From Candidatus Dadabacteria bacterium (GTDB lineage Bacteria; Desulfobacterota_D; UBA1144; Nemesobacterales; UBA2774), in the NCBI GenBank assembly GCA_030632765.1, contig DAOVUC010000034.1, positions 1-10,052 on the forward strand: a stretch of DNA of 10,052 bases, written 5' to 3'. The position numbers and the translations under genes were made by a program. Within the stretch, counting starts at the first letter, position 1; every line of letters starts with the position of its first letter. Positions 1 to 6,903 of the stretch are shown in pieces. The notes beneath the pieces were generated by a model. The model searched no databases. It was not told where the DNA came from and saw only the letters and a list, made by a program, of their open reading frames with translations.

Positions 1-684
1 AAATTTAAACAAGGTGGACTTGATTTTCGCAAGATGCTGAAAAAAGGCGATCTTTCAAAAGCTTTGTCTGAACTAAAGTTTAATGACGTAAAGGACCTGT
101 ATGTTGCGGTAGGTTTTGGCAAGATTTCGGCTAATGATCTTCTTAAAAGAGTGACTCCAACAGGAAAGGTGGACTCAGTTACAGATAAGGAAAGAATTGA
201 AAAAATAATAAAGACTATTACGAGCTCTAGTGACGGTGGAGTTTTGGTCCGCGGTTATGATAATGTAATGATAAGGTTTGCAAACTGTTGCTCCCCTTTA
301 CCTGGAGAGGATATAGTAGGATACATAACTCGTGGAAAAGGAATAACTATACACAGAATTGATTGTCCGAAACTCCTTGAAGTCGATTATGCAAGAAGAA
401 TTGATGTTGACTGGGATAGTAAGTTTAAAGGATCAAGACCCGCAAGAATATTGGTGACTTGTACTGATAGACCCGGAATTCTATCAAGTATTACAAATTC
501 GTTTTCTTCTTCTGAAGTTAATATATCCAAAGCAGAAATACATTCGACAGATGTTGAGGACGCCATTGGTACTTTCGATGTAGTTGTTTCGGATTTATCT
601 CAGCTTGAGGATGTAATAAAATCAATAAAAAAAGTAAAGGGTGTTAAGACTGTTGAGAGAATGAAGGAAATTGAGGCATTATAA
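1..684 (+). CDS. RelA/SpoT-family (p)ppGpp synthetase/hydrolase, C-terminal part (5' end outside window)
   Basis: The reading frame is open from base 1, so this is the last 227 residues of a longer protein; the ATG at 34 is internal. RelA/SpoT enzymes make and/or degrade the stringent-response alarmone (p)ppGpp in the cytoplasm. The visible part is the regulatory C-terminal half: a helical stretch around residues 15-55, then the zinc-finger/RIS domain (about 79-128) with the paired cysteines of FANCCSPLPGE (Cys96, Cys97) and the HRIDCP motif (His118, Cys122). An ACT domain follows (about 150-221), starting at VTCTDRPGIL. The catalytic hydrolase and synthetase domains lie upstream, so RelA, SpoT and a bifunctional Rel cannot be told apart here and no symbol is given. 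The stop is TAA. lepB follows on the same strand after 137 nt with its own predicted promoter. Family assignment is secure. Confidence 0.95.
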   Translation, partial: KFKQGGLDFRKMLKKGDLSKALSELKFNDVKDLYVAVGFGKISANDLLKRVTPTGKVDSVTDKERIEKIIKTITSSSDGGVLVRGYDNVMIRFANCCSPLPGEDIVGYITRGKGITIHRIDCPKLLEVDYARRIDVDWDSKFKGSRPARILVTCTDRPGILSSITNSFSSSEVNISKAEIHSTDVEDAIGTFDVVVSDLSQLEDVIKSIKKVKGVKTVERMKEIEAL

Positions 685-780
685 ATTTTCAAAAACACCC
701 AGGACTAAATATATCATCAGAGATTGCACTCATCCCGATACTTTAAGTTTAGATAATCTGCTCTGCTCTTTTTTAATATA

Positions 781-809
781 TTGAAACAGTTTAAGAAGCC
801 ATATATACT
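781..809 (+). promoter_or_regulatory. Predicted sigma70-type promoter of lepB
   Basis: TTGAAA (781-786) and TATACT (804-809) each match the -35 and -10 consensus at 5 of 6 bases and are exactly 17 nt apart. Transcription would start near 815-818, only about 4-7 nt before the lepB ATG at 822. This agrees with the lack of a Shine-Dalgarno sequence before that ATG. It is a prediction from sequence only. Confidence 0.55.
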
Positions 810-821
810 CCAATCCCAATT

Positions 822-1757
822 ATGCTAAATATATTCTCTAAAGAGTACAAAGCTAGAAAAAAAGCTAATCAACTTATTAAGCAATCTAGCGTAGTTCTTG
901 AAAAAAACCGTTCAAAATTAAATCCTGACTCCGTAAGTATATTGGAGCAGAAAATCGGTAATGCACAAAGAGCCTTACAGAATGGGGATTACAAGGAAAT
1001 ATTGCAAACTACCGGGGATTTGGAAGCAGCCTCAGCGGATTACCTATCAAAATTTACTAAATCAAAACTAAGGCAAAATATAGAAGCCCTAGCTTTCGCT
1101 ATTATCTTAGCGCTGATAATAAGAACTTTTGTTTTTCAACCCTTTAAGATTCCATCGGGATCTATGATACCGACACTACTAGTCGGTGATCACTTGCTGG
1201 TAAATAAATTTGTATATGGAACGAAAATTCCTTTTACTGATATAGAGATATTTCCCATTGAAAAGATAAAACGAGGCGACGTGATTGTCTTTACATATCC
1301 GAACAATGAAAGGGACCCTTCAAAGAACGGCCTATATTATATAAAACGCGTGGTTGGACTGCCGGGGGATGAAATAGATTTAAATGGTAGAAACCTAATT
1401 GTTAACGGCGAGGAAGTTCCGATTGAGTACGAGGGCACTTATTCGGACAATAGAAACAGTGAGCGGTTTGATGAGCACAGAGAGGACCTTTTTTGTAAGG
1501 AACATACCGTTATTTTCCGTAATGGTAAGGAAAATACCAACAGAGGCAGTTATATACCTGTAACCAAAGTGCCAGAAGGATATGTCTTTGTAATGGGTGA
1601 TAACAGGGACAACAGTCAGGATAGCAGGTTCTGGGGTTTTGTCCCGATTGAGAATATTGCGGGTAAGGCTTTTATCATTCATTGGTCATGGGATTTTGCA
1701 AATCCGGATGTTGTAAATAAAGTTAGATGGAATAGGATTCTTTCAGGTATAGATTAA
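822..1757 (+). CDS. lepB: Signal peptidase I
   Basis: Membrane-bound serine protease (S26 family) that cleaves signal peptides from exported preproteins on the outer face of the cytoplasmic membrane. One hydrophobic segment is seen (about residues 88-103). It is followed by the catalytic-serine box PSGSMIPTL (nucleophile Ser114), the lysine box YYIKRVVGLPGD (general base Lys175) and the box E signature GDNRDNSQDSRFWG (259-272). At 311 residues it is longer than minimal homologues. The extra length is an 85-residue charged, helical, probably cytoplasmic N-terminal region before the membrane segment, where E. coli LepB has a second membrane helix. ATG 822 is the first start after an in-frame stop at 792-794. 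No Shine-Dalgarno sequence is visible, and the promoter just upstream suggests a nearly leaderless mRNA. pyrR begins 42 nt downstream. Confidence 0.96.
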   Translation: MLNIFSKEYKARKKANQLIKQSSVVLEKNRSKLNPDSVSILEQKIGNAQRALQNGDYKEILQTTGDLEAASADYLSKFTKSKLRQNIEALAFAIILALIIRTFVFQPFKIPSGSMIPTLLVGDHLLVNKFVYGTKIPFTDIEIFPIEKIKRGDVIVFTYPNNERDPSKNGLYYIKRVVGLPGDEIDLNGRNLIVNGEEVPIEYEGTYSDNRNSERFDEHREDLFCKEHTVIFRNGKENTNRGSYIPVTKVPEGYVFVMGDNRDNSQDSRFWGFVPIENIAGKAFIIHWSWDFANPDVVNKVRWNRILSGID

Positions 1758-1761
1758 TAAA

Positions 1762-1779
1762 GTTATAATATGCTATAAC
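1762..1779 (+). promoter_or_regulatory. Possible pyrR -10 box inside an inverted repeat
   Basis: A perfect TATAAT (1764-1769) lies in the 42-nt gap between lepB and pyrR. It sits within the inverted repeat GTTATA-N6-TATAAC (1762-1767 and 1774-1779). The -35 position 17 nt upstream (TTTCAG, 1741-1746) is poor. If used, transcription would start near 1776, giving a leader of about 24 nt. The repeat could be an operator or an AT-rich coincidence. Read-through from the lepB promoter is an equally good source of pyr mRNA. Confidence 0.35.
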
Positions 1780-1799
1780 ATATTGCTTAGGGATGAATT

Positions 1800-2333
1800 A
1801 TGGCTAAAAAAGTACTGATGGATTCTGAAACTATTGATCGCACAATCGTGCGTATTACTTCTGAAATACTTGAAAAAAACAAGGACGCTAAAGAGCTTGT
1901 TGTAATCGGGATAAGGACAAGAGGTGTTCATATCGCTGAGAGAATTGTTAACAGGATCAATAAGCTAGAAAAGATTAAACCCCCTATGGGTACCCTTGAT
2001 ATAACGCTTTACCGCGATGATCTTAGACGTAAAACAGAGTGGCCTAAGGTAGAAAAGACCGAAATCCCCTTTTCCGTAGAAGATAAGAAATTGATACTGG
2101 TTGATGATGTAATATATACAGGAAGGACTACAAGAGCCGCACTTGAAGAGATAATGGATTTTGGAAGACCCTCTTCAATCCAATTAGTAGCAATGGTCGA
2201 CAGGGGGCATAGAGAGCTCCCAATTCAAGCTGATTATGTAGGGATAAAAGTAAACACGCTTAGTTCCGAAGAGGTTAGAGTGCATTTAAAAGAAACTGAC
2301 GGAAAAGACGAAGTCATAGTACTAAAAGGGTGA
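1800..2333 (+). CDS. pyrR: Bifunctional pyr operon regulator / uracil phosphoribosyltransferase PyrR
   Basis: Type I phosphoribosyltransferase-fold protein. In Bacillus-type systems PyrR binds pyr mRNA in a UMP-dependent way to attenuate transcription, and it also converts uracil plus PRPP to UMP. The PRPP-binding signature [17 protein letters not shown] spans residues 98-114. VIGIRTRG (35-42) and the DITLYRDDL region (67-75) are typical of PyrR rather than Upp. The 177-residue length is normal. ATG 1800 is preceded by a modest AGGGA about 6 nt upstream. It heads a tight operon with pyrB starting 1 nt after its TGA. I see no PyrR-type terminator/antiterminator leader in front of it, nor room for one, so whether it regulates RNA here or acts mainly as an enzyme is open. 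Confidence 0.95.
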   Translation: MAKKVLMDSETIDRTIVRITSEILEKNKDAKELVVIGIRTRGVHIAERIVNRINKLEKIKPPMGTLDITLYRDDLRRKTEWPKVEKTEIPFSVEDKKLILVDDVIYTGRTTRAALEEIMDFGRPSSIQLVAMVDRGHRELPIQADYVGIKVNTLSSEEVRVHLKETDGKDEVIVLKG

Positions 2334-2334
2334 A

Positions 2335-3264
2335 ATGAAATTTCAGCGTAAACATATTTTGGGGCTTGAGGAGTTAACGGCGGAAGAAATAACCATCGTG
2401 CTCGATACTGCTGTGTCCATGAAAGAAGTCTCAGAGCGTGATGTGAAGAAAGTCCCCGCGCTAAGAGGTGTTACTGTTTGCAATTTGTTCTACGAGCCAA
2501 GCACGAGAACAAGGTCGTCTTTTGAAATTGCGGAAAAAAGACTAAGCGCAGATGTTTTAAACTTTACTCTATCCCATAGCAGCGTAACTAAAGGTGAGAC
2601 CTTACTCGATACAGCAAGAAATCTTGAAGCCATGGGTGCTGGTGTAATAGTGATTCGTCACCCCATGTCTGGTGCTCCCTGGCTTTTAGCCAAAGAACTT
2701 GATTCATCTATAATAAATGCCGGAGACGGCTCGCATGAACATCCAAGCCAGGCGCTGCTGGATCTATTCACAATTAGAGAGATGAAAGGGCGCATTAAGG
2801 GGCTTAAAGTAGTGATAGTAGGAGATATTCTGCACAGCCGTGTAGCCAGGTCCAACATTTGGGGACTTGTAAAACTCGGAGCCGAAGTAAGGGTAGTTGG
2901 ACCGCCTACGCTAATCCCAAAATATATTGAGAGCACGAACGTCCGGACATTTTATAATTTAGATGCGGCCATAGAAGGCTCCGACGTGATAATAATGCTT
3001 CGCATTCAGATGGAGAGGCAGGAATCGGTATTCTTCCCGTCATTGAGGGAGTATTCAAGATTCTACGGACTTACACGTGAGAAATTGAAACGAGCTAGTG
3101 AGGATGTAACGGTGATGCACCCTGGTCCGATTAATAGGGGAATCGAGCTTTCTTCAGATATTGCTGATGACGCGGGATCGGTAATCCTTGCTCAGGTATC
3201 AAACGGAATAGCCATAAGGATGGCAATGTTCTACCTGGTAGCGTCCGCAGGGAGGAATCAGTGA
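2335..3264 (+). CDS. pyrB: Aspartate carbamoyltransferase catalytic subunit
   Basis: Catalyses carbamoyl phosphate + L-aspartate to N-carbamoyl-L-aspartate, the committed step of de novo pyrimidine synthesis in the cytoplasm. The carbamoyl-phosphate loop [12 protein letters not shown] (53-64) is intact, as are the active-site lysine loop SSVTKGET (82-89), HPSQALLDL (136-144) with the catalytic-type His136, [11 protein letters not shown] (163-173) and MHPGPINRG (261-269). The 309-residue length is normal for a catalytic chain. No pyrI regulatory subunit is in the window. The ATG lies 1 nt after the pyrR stop with AAAAGGG as ribosome binding site, so translation is probably coupled. The TGA overlaps the GTG start of pyrC, which suggests coordinated production of the two enzymes. 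In some bacteria with this type of dihydroorotase, such as Aquifex, the two form a physical complex; that is inference here. Confidence 0.97.
   Translation: MKFQRKHILGLEELTAEEITIVLDTAVSMKEVSERDVKKVPALRGVTVCNLFYEPSTRTRSSFEIAEKRLSADVLNFTLSHSSVTKGETLLDTARNLEAMGAGVIVIRHPMSGAPWLLAKELDSSIINAGDGSHEHPSQALLDLFTIREMKGRIKGLKVVIVGDILHSRVARSNIWGLVKLGAEVRVVGPPTLIPKYIESTNVRTFYNLDAAIEGSDVIIMLRIQMERQESVFFPSLREYSRFYGLTREKLKRASEDVTVMHPGPINRGIELSSDIADDAGSVILAQVSNGIAIRMAMFYLVASAGRNQ
3251..3257 (+). promoter_or_regulatory. Strong ribosome binding site fixing the GTG start of pyrC
   Basis: GGAGGAA lies inside the 3' end of pyrB, 3 nt before GTG 3261. It is the best Shine-Dalgarno match in the window and supports the GTG start over any downstream ATG. 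The start and the pyrB stop overlap as GTGA. Confidence 0.6.
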
Positions 3265-4544
3265 GCATACTTATTAAAGGAGGGCGAATAATTGACCCCT
3301 CACAAGGAATTGATGAAACTGGGAATATCCTCATCGAAGAGGGGAAAATTAAATCCTATCCTAAGACAACCAAAAAATTTGAAAAGGATCCTGATGTAAC
3401 TGTCGTAAATGCAAAGGGGAAGGTGGTCTCTCCAGGGTTTGTAGATATTCATGTTCACCTTCGGGAGCCGGGGTTCGAGCATAAGGAGACAATACGCTCC
3501 GGATGCGAATCTGCCGCCGCTGGCGGGTTTACGTCAATAGTTTGTATGCCTAATACTAATCCTGTAAACGATAATGCTTCGGTTACTGAATATATCCTCT
3601 TAAAAGCACGTACTGAAGGAATAGTTAACGTTTTTCCTATCGGGGCTATCACAAAAGGTGAGATGGGAGAAACTCTAGCGCAGATAGGGGAGATGTATGA
3701 GGCGGGATGCGTCGGAGTGTCTGATGACGGCATGCCTGTGATGAATGCTAAGGTTATGCGGCACGCAATGGAATATGTGCAAGCATTTGATATTCCTGTT
3801 ATCTCCCATGCTGAGGACAAAAATCTTTCCGGAACTGGAGTTATGAATGAGGGCGTTGTTTCAACCGAGCTTGGTCTGACCGGAATCCCATGCGCTTCAG
3901 AAGATGTAATGGTCTCTCGTGATATTACCGTTGCGGAGCTTACGGGGGCACGCCTCCATATATGTCACGTTTCAACCGCGGGATCAGTAAGACTAATCAG
4001 GGCGGCTAAGAAAAGGGGTGTTAAAGTAACGGCTGAAGTTACTCCTCATCACTTTATATTGACCGATGAAGCGGTGAATGAGTACGATACAAACGCTAAA
4101 ATGAATCCTCCTCTAAGGGGGAACAAAGACAGGGAAGCTATATTAGCGGGACTTAAGGACGGCACGCTTGATGCAATAGCGACAGATCACGCTCCACATA
4201 GTGAAGATGAGAAAAAAGTTGAATTTGATATTGCTCCATTTGGAATTGTAGGGCTAGAAACCGCTTTACCACTTTCGCTTAAGCTTGTAGAAGACGGCGT
4301 GCTCACTATAAATCAAATGATTAGCAAGCTAACTGATTCACCCTCTAGAATATTGAATTTAAATAAAGGGACGCTTAAGATTGGCGCTGCTGCGGATGTT
4401 GCAGTTTGGGACCCTGAGAAAGAAATTACTGTTGACAGAGAAAAATTTCACTCAAAAGCTAAGAACAGCCCATTTCACGGCTGGAAGCTACATGGATCGG
4501 TCCTCTATACTATTGTGAATGGTGAAGTCGTTTACACTGGTTGA
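3261..4544 (+). CDS. pyrC: Dihydroorotase, class I
   Basis: Zinc amidohydrolase that cyclises N-carbamoyl-L-aspartate to L-dihydroorotate, the third step of UMP synthesis. The metal-binding HVHLREPG motif (His64, His66) is present, with the PNTNPVND substrate loop (97-104), SDDG (154-157), ISHAED (His183), ICHVSTAG (His236), MNPPLRG (281-287) and the catalytic ATDHAPHS (Asp309). The C-terminal composite-domain strands around 370-425 are complete. Length (427) fits the class I family of Bacillus and Aquifex rather than the shorter E. coli class II enzyme. GTG is used as start, supported by GGAGGAA just upstream and a 4-nt overlap with pyrB. It is the last gene of the operon. The convergent gene on the other strand ends 13 nt beyond its stop, and no clear hairpin terminator is visible between them. 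Confidence 0.97.
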   Translation: MSILIKGGRIIDPSQGIDETGNILIEEGKIKSYPKTTKKFEKDPDVTVVNAKGKVVSPGFVDIHVHLREPGFEHKETIRSGCESAAAGGFTSIVCMPNTNPVNDNASVTEYILLKARTEGIVNVFPIGAITKGEMGETLAQIGEMYEAGCVGVSDDGMPVMNAKVMRHAMEYVQAFDIPVISHAEDKNLSGTGVMNEGVVSTELGLTGIPCASEDVMVSRDITVAELTGARLHICHVSTAGSVRLIRAAKKRGVKVTAEVTPHHFILTDEAVNEYDTNAKMNPPLRGNKDREAILAGLKDGTLDAIATDHAPHSEDEKKVEFDIAPFGIVGLETALPLSLKLVEDGVLTINQMISKLTDSPSRILNLNKGTLKIGAAADVAVWDPEKEITVDREKFHSKAKNSPFHGWKLHGSVLYTIVNGEVVYTG

Positions 4545-4557
4545 TAGCTAATTAGTT

Positions 4558-5064
4558 TTATTCCATGAAACAAACTTCAGGATATTTTTTACCGATAGAT
4601 TTCCAGAACTCAGTTGAAACTTCATCAAGCTTATAGTCCGGGTTTATTTTGACTTGTCCGGTATGAAGGTCAATTTCAACCATAGGTTCCTCTTTGTTTG
4701 TTAGAAGCACGAATTCTCTGGGTCCTGTAGCTCTATAGCTTGATGCGATATGCTGCTCAGGGTTTATATCCACCCCTACAGTCGGGTCAAGGTGTATCTG
4801 TGTTTCCGAATCATCATCTAAAGTTTCTATCTCATCACGTATATCAGGTTTAAGGGTTGCTTTAGGATTTATTCTTTGTGCTGCTACCATCTCCTGGGAT
4901 TCAGAAGCCGTTTGATTATCAATAATTCCACCTTGTACAATCCCTTGATTTGACCCCTTACCGCCGGTTTCAATATTTATAACAACATATTGATCTTTAT
5001 AAAGCAGGTAAGAGGATATTCCCAACAAGATGCTAAGTATCAATATTAGCGTATATCTAATCAT
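4558..5064 (-). CDS. Membrane-anchored protein of unknown function
   Basis: I do not recognise this 168-residue protein. It begins with a short basic tip and one strongly hydrophobic segment (TLILILSILLGISSYLL, about residues 5-21), so it is probably a single-pass protein with its C-terminal ~145 residues outside the cytoplasmic membrane. The middle is acidic and low in complexity, with clusters such as IETLDDDSE. It is followed by a short region that looks folded (YRATGPREFVLLTNKEEPM, then EIDLHTGQVKINPDYKLD), rich in beta-type residues, ending with its only cysteine in PEVCFME. There is no lipobox. I chose ATG 5064 because GGGAG lies 6 nt before it. An in-frame ATG at 5082 would add six residues, but its AAAGGA touches the start codon. 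Secretin or pilus accessory, or envelope-stress, roles are imaginable but unsupported. Confidence 0.7.
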   Translation of the reverse strand: MIRYTLILILSILLGISSYLLYKDQYVVINIETGGKGSNQGIVQGGIIDNQTASESQEMVAAQRINPKATLKPDIRDEIETLDDDSETQIHLDPTVGVDINPEQHIASSYRATGPREFVLLTNKEEPMVEIDLHTGQVKINPDYKLDEVSTEFWKSIGKKYPEVCFME

Positions 5065-5100
5065 TGTCTTCTCCCGAGCCATTCCTTTACTATCAACCCC

Positions 5101-5117
5101 ACTTCTTAGTTAGAAGT
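5101..5117. repeat. Short perfect inverted repeat before the membrane-protein gene
   Basis: ACTTCT (5101-5106) and AGAAGT (5112-5117) are perfect inverted copies around a 5-nt loop. The element lies 37 nt upstream of the chosen start of the minus-strand gene, within its probable leader. It could be an operator half-site pair or a weak RNA hairpin. It has no GC-rich stem and no T-run, so it is not a typical terminator. The rest of the 210-nt gap (5065-5274) shows no credible small ORF. Confidence 0.3.
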
Positions 5118-5162
5118 ATACTGGCCGAAGCTCCATTTTTCTTCTTTATTTTGTGATGTAAG

Positions 5163-5193
5163 TTTATAGCTCTATTTCAAGGAGCAATAACAA
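5163..5193 (-). promoter_or_regulatory. Weak candidate promoter for the membrane-anchored protein gene
   Basis: Read on the minus strand, TTGTTA (5193-5188) and TATAAA (5168-5163) are 19 nt apart. The -10 matches 5 of 6 bases and the -35 matches 4 of 6, but the spacer is long. It would give a leader of about 90 nt before ATG 5064. Cotranscription with the methyltransferase genes upstream is the alternative. Confidence 0.22.
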
Positions 5194-5274
5194 CTTTTGA
5201 ATACTTATTAAGTTAATTGTAAATCTGGGAAGGTTAAATCATAATGTGAAAACCATGTATCTTATTGATTTGGA

Positions 5275-5964
5275 TCATTGTTCTTTTACTATACGGAGCA
5301 TCATATTTCCTCCCCGCTGCATTTGGTAACCAACCTCTCTTAAATCGACCGATAAACCCTCAGATTCCAGCTCGCATATTATTGGGTCCAAATGCACTGA
5401 GCGGTTTATTGACTTAACATCAAGCAGTGGGAAAATACGGACTTCATTTGCTGTGCGCAGAATTTCTTTTACTGAGGCAAGATGAAACTCATAGTCGAGC
5501 TGCTCCGAATAGAAAAATAGCAAATGGGCACAAAGGGCCAGATCAAAGGATGAGTCCTCAAAATCGAGTGATGGCAGTTCTCCTAATATATATCTACTTT
5601 CCCTCTTTCCGAGATCATAATCCGCGATAAATTTCTCTAGAGTTTGGATTCTGTACTCCTTGTATTCATCAGGGGATTTGAAAATATCCCATATATAATC
5701 TTCCTCAGTGGCTTTCAGTTGATCTACAACTGAATCGATAACATTGTAGAATTGCTCTATGATTTCTTTGCCTTCGAAGTTGTAAATAGGGTCAACAGAT
5801 ACTACAGTTTTTCCAAGCTCTGTCATCTCTGCATTAAAACTGGCTATCCCGTCTGCTACACCAAGGATCTGTTTGTCCAGGTCCTTATCAGTGAGGTCGA
5901 ACATTAGCTTGTATTCTTTAAGTGATCTCCCCAAGGGAACTACATTTTCAAGTTCTACTGCCAT
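5275..5964 (-). CDS. Class I SAM-dependent methyltransferase-like protein
   Basis: A 229-residue cytoplasmic protein with a Rossmann-type methyltransferase layout. Motif I is ILGVADGIASFNAEM (33-47). The acidic end of strand 2 is VVSVDPIY (Asp58). Strand 4 follows a GELPSLDFEDSSFDLALC stretch (128-145), and late beta strands include VRIFPLLD. In motif I the usual central glycine of GxGxG is alanine (GVADG), though GxxDG and ASFNAE remain, so SAM binding is plausible but not certain. The substrate is unknown. Residues 60-125 form a helical insert with several aromatic and acidic residues. The gene lies 57 nt downstream of a second methyltransferase gene on the same strand and is probably cotranscribed with it. 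No Shine-Dalgarno sequence precedes ATG 5964, which is chosen for the complete N-terminus. The two methyltransferases do not look like copies of each other. Confidence 0.8.
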   Translation of the reverse strand: MAVELENVVPLGRSLKEYKLMFDLTDKDLDKQILGVADGIASFNAEMTELGKTVVSVDPIYNFEGKEIIEQFYNVIDSVVDQLKATEEDYIWDIFKSPDEYKEYRIQTLEKFIADYDLGKRESRYILGELPSLDFEDSSFDLALCAHLLFFYSEQLDYEFHLASVKEILRTANEVRIFPLLDVKSINRSVHLDPIICELESEGLSVDLREVGYQMQRGGNMMLRIVKEQ

Positions 5965-6021
5965 GGTCTTAATAGTCTTAGAGTATTAAATTTGCGATTA
6001 CTATTTATGGCTGGTTATAAA

Positions 6022-6681
6022 CTAAACCTCTGCTCTAAACAAAGCGGCGGTGCCAATCACCCTTACTTCACTTTTAGAGAAACGCTTAGCCAATCCCTCT
6101 TCTAAGGTTGAGAGATCGTCTTCGAGATTACAAAATATCTTTCGTTCGTTGAAATTTTTCATAAATCTCTTTGTGAGCCAGTTTTGCTTTACCCCTATAT
6201 TCAATATAGTAGATCCGAACACGACTCCACCCGGGTTTAGAAGCGATTTAATGTGATCAAAGACAACAAGCTTAGTTTGCATCGTCCCAGGAAGGCAATG
6301 TATAACAGCGTTAATTGCTACTGAATCGAATTTTTCCATATCCGTTTCTATAGGTTCTAGTATATTTGCTCTGTAGACCTCAGGTTTGTAACGAGATACC
6401 CTCCCGGCAGTAAATTTTAAGCTGTTCGGGTTTAAATCCATAAGCGCTAGACGTGGATTATCAGATGGAAATTTGCAATTTTCGAGGAAGTATCCCGATC
6501 CTACGCCGATTTCTAAATGATTAGAGGTGATATTGTTATTATATAATTTTATTACGTTATCGACCGGACACTTCCAAATATAGGGCACTATAACGCGAAG
6601 GATTAAAAAGTTATAAATGCTCAACATTCCAGGTGTATATACGGCTTGCCCTGCTTCAACTTGCTCTTTAGTTACATTCAT
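6022..6681 (-). CDS. Class I SAM-dependent methyltransferase
   Basis: A 219-residue Rossmann-fold methyltransferase. Motif I is textbook: NHLEIGVGSGYFLENC (54-69). The acidic residue after strand 2 is Asp82 in ALMDLNP, which should contact the SAM ribose. Motif IV is FDSVAINAVIHCLPG (118-132), followed by LLNPGGVVFGSTIL (147-160). The N-terminal GQAVYTPGMLSIYNF and YIWKCP resemble a family of small-molecule methyltransferases with this entry motif; this is recalled rather than searched, and the substrate is unknown. I chose ATG 6681 because AGAGG lies 7 nt upstream and the family-like sequence begins soon after. An in-frame ATG at 6741 would add 20 residues that look unlike the family. It is the first gene of the minus-strand block, with a candidate promoter upstream. 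Confidence 0.87.
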   Translation of the reverse strand: MNVTKEQVEAGQAVYTPGMLSIYNFLILRVIVPYIWKCPVDNVIKLYNNNITSNHLEIGVGSGYFLENCKFPSDNPRLALMDLNPNSLKFTAGRVSRYKPEVYRANILEPIETDMEKFDSVAINAVIHCLPGTMQTKLVVFDHIKSLLNPGGVVFGSTILNIGVKQNWLTKRFMKNFNERKIFCNLEDDLSTLEEGLAKRFSKSEVRVIGTAALFRAEV

Positions 6682-6781
6682 TAATCTGCCTCTATGAGTA
6701 ATCCTAACAAACTCCAGACACACGTGCAAACAATTATTCACGGGCTTTCGTGGTACGTAACCAGTCTTAGTCCCGACATTT

Positions 6782-6811
6782 ATTTTAGGTTCTAAACGAG
6801 ACTCCTGTCAA
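6782..6811 (-). promoter_or_regulatory. Predicted promoter of the methyltransferase block
   Basis: On the minus strand a perfect TTGACA (6811-6806) is followed after 18 nt by TAAAAT (6787-6782), which matches the -10 consensus at 5 of 6 bases. Transcription would start near 6775, leaving a leader of about 94 nt before ATG 6681. It faces away from the thioesterase gene, so this is a divergent intergenic region. Confidence 0.5.
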
Positions 6812-6813
6812 GC

Positions 6814-6832
6814 AAGCGGTACCGTATCGCTT
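6814..6832. promoter_or_regulatory. 19-bp imperfect palindrome in a divergent intergenic region, possible operator
   Basis: AAGCGGTACCGTATCGCTT has perfect 5-bp outer arms (AAGCG/CGCTT) and contains the 8-bp palindrome CGGTACCG (6817-6824). It ends 3 nt before the -35 box of the minus-strand promoter, and lies 72 nt upstream of the thioesterase start. That position would suit an activator of the methyltransferase genes or a regulator shared by both directions. No regulator gene is nearby, so the binding protein is unknown. Nothing else is evident in the gap 6682-6903 beyond this and the promoter. Confidence 0.3.
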
Positions 6833-6903
6833 CATCAAAACAACTAAATGTTTTAAAACCACAAATTACAAGTAATCTATAGGGACTAAAATGGAGAATC
6901 CTT

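Noticed and set aside
718..774. Possible terminator after the rel-family gene: CAGAG (718-722) could pair with CTCTG (761-765), followed by a T-run at 769-774
   Set aside because: The loop is very long, about 38 nt counting a 3-bp extension, and the stem is only 5 bp with a bulge, so it does not form a convincing intrinsic terminator.
1395..1682. 95-codon ORF on the minus strand
   Set aside because: Antisense shadow within lepB, covering the well-conserved catalytic region. No ribosome binding site or family signal.
3455..3820. 121-codon ORF on the minus strand
   Set aside because: It lies wholly inside pyrC, whose protein has all dihydroorotase motifs. The antisense product has no recognisable features.
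4545..4557. CTAATTAG palindrome between the converging pyrC and membrane-protein genes
   Set aside because: Only 8 bp and fully AT-rich at the centre; too weak for a bidirectional terminator and common by chance.
6682..6741. Extended N-terminus of the first methyltransferase from ATG 6741
   Set aside because: The extra 20 residues do not resemble the family. ATG 6681 has AGAGG at good spacing, whereas ATG 6741 has no clear ribosome binding site.
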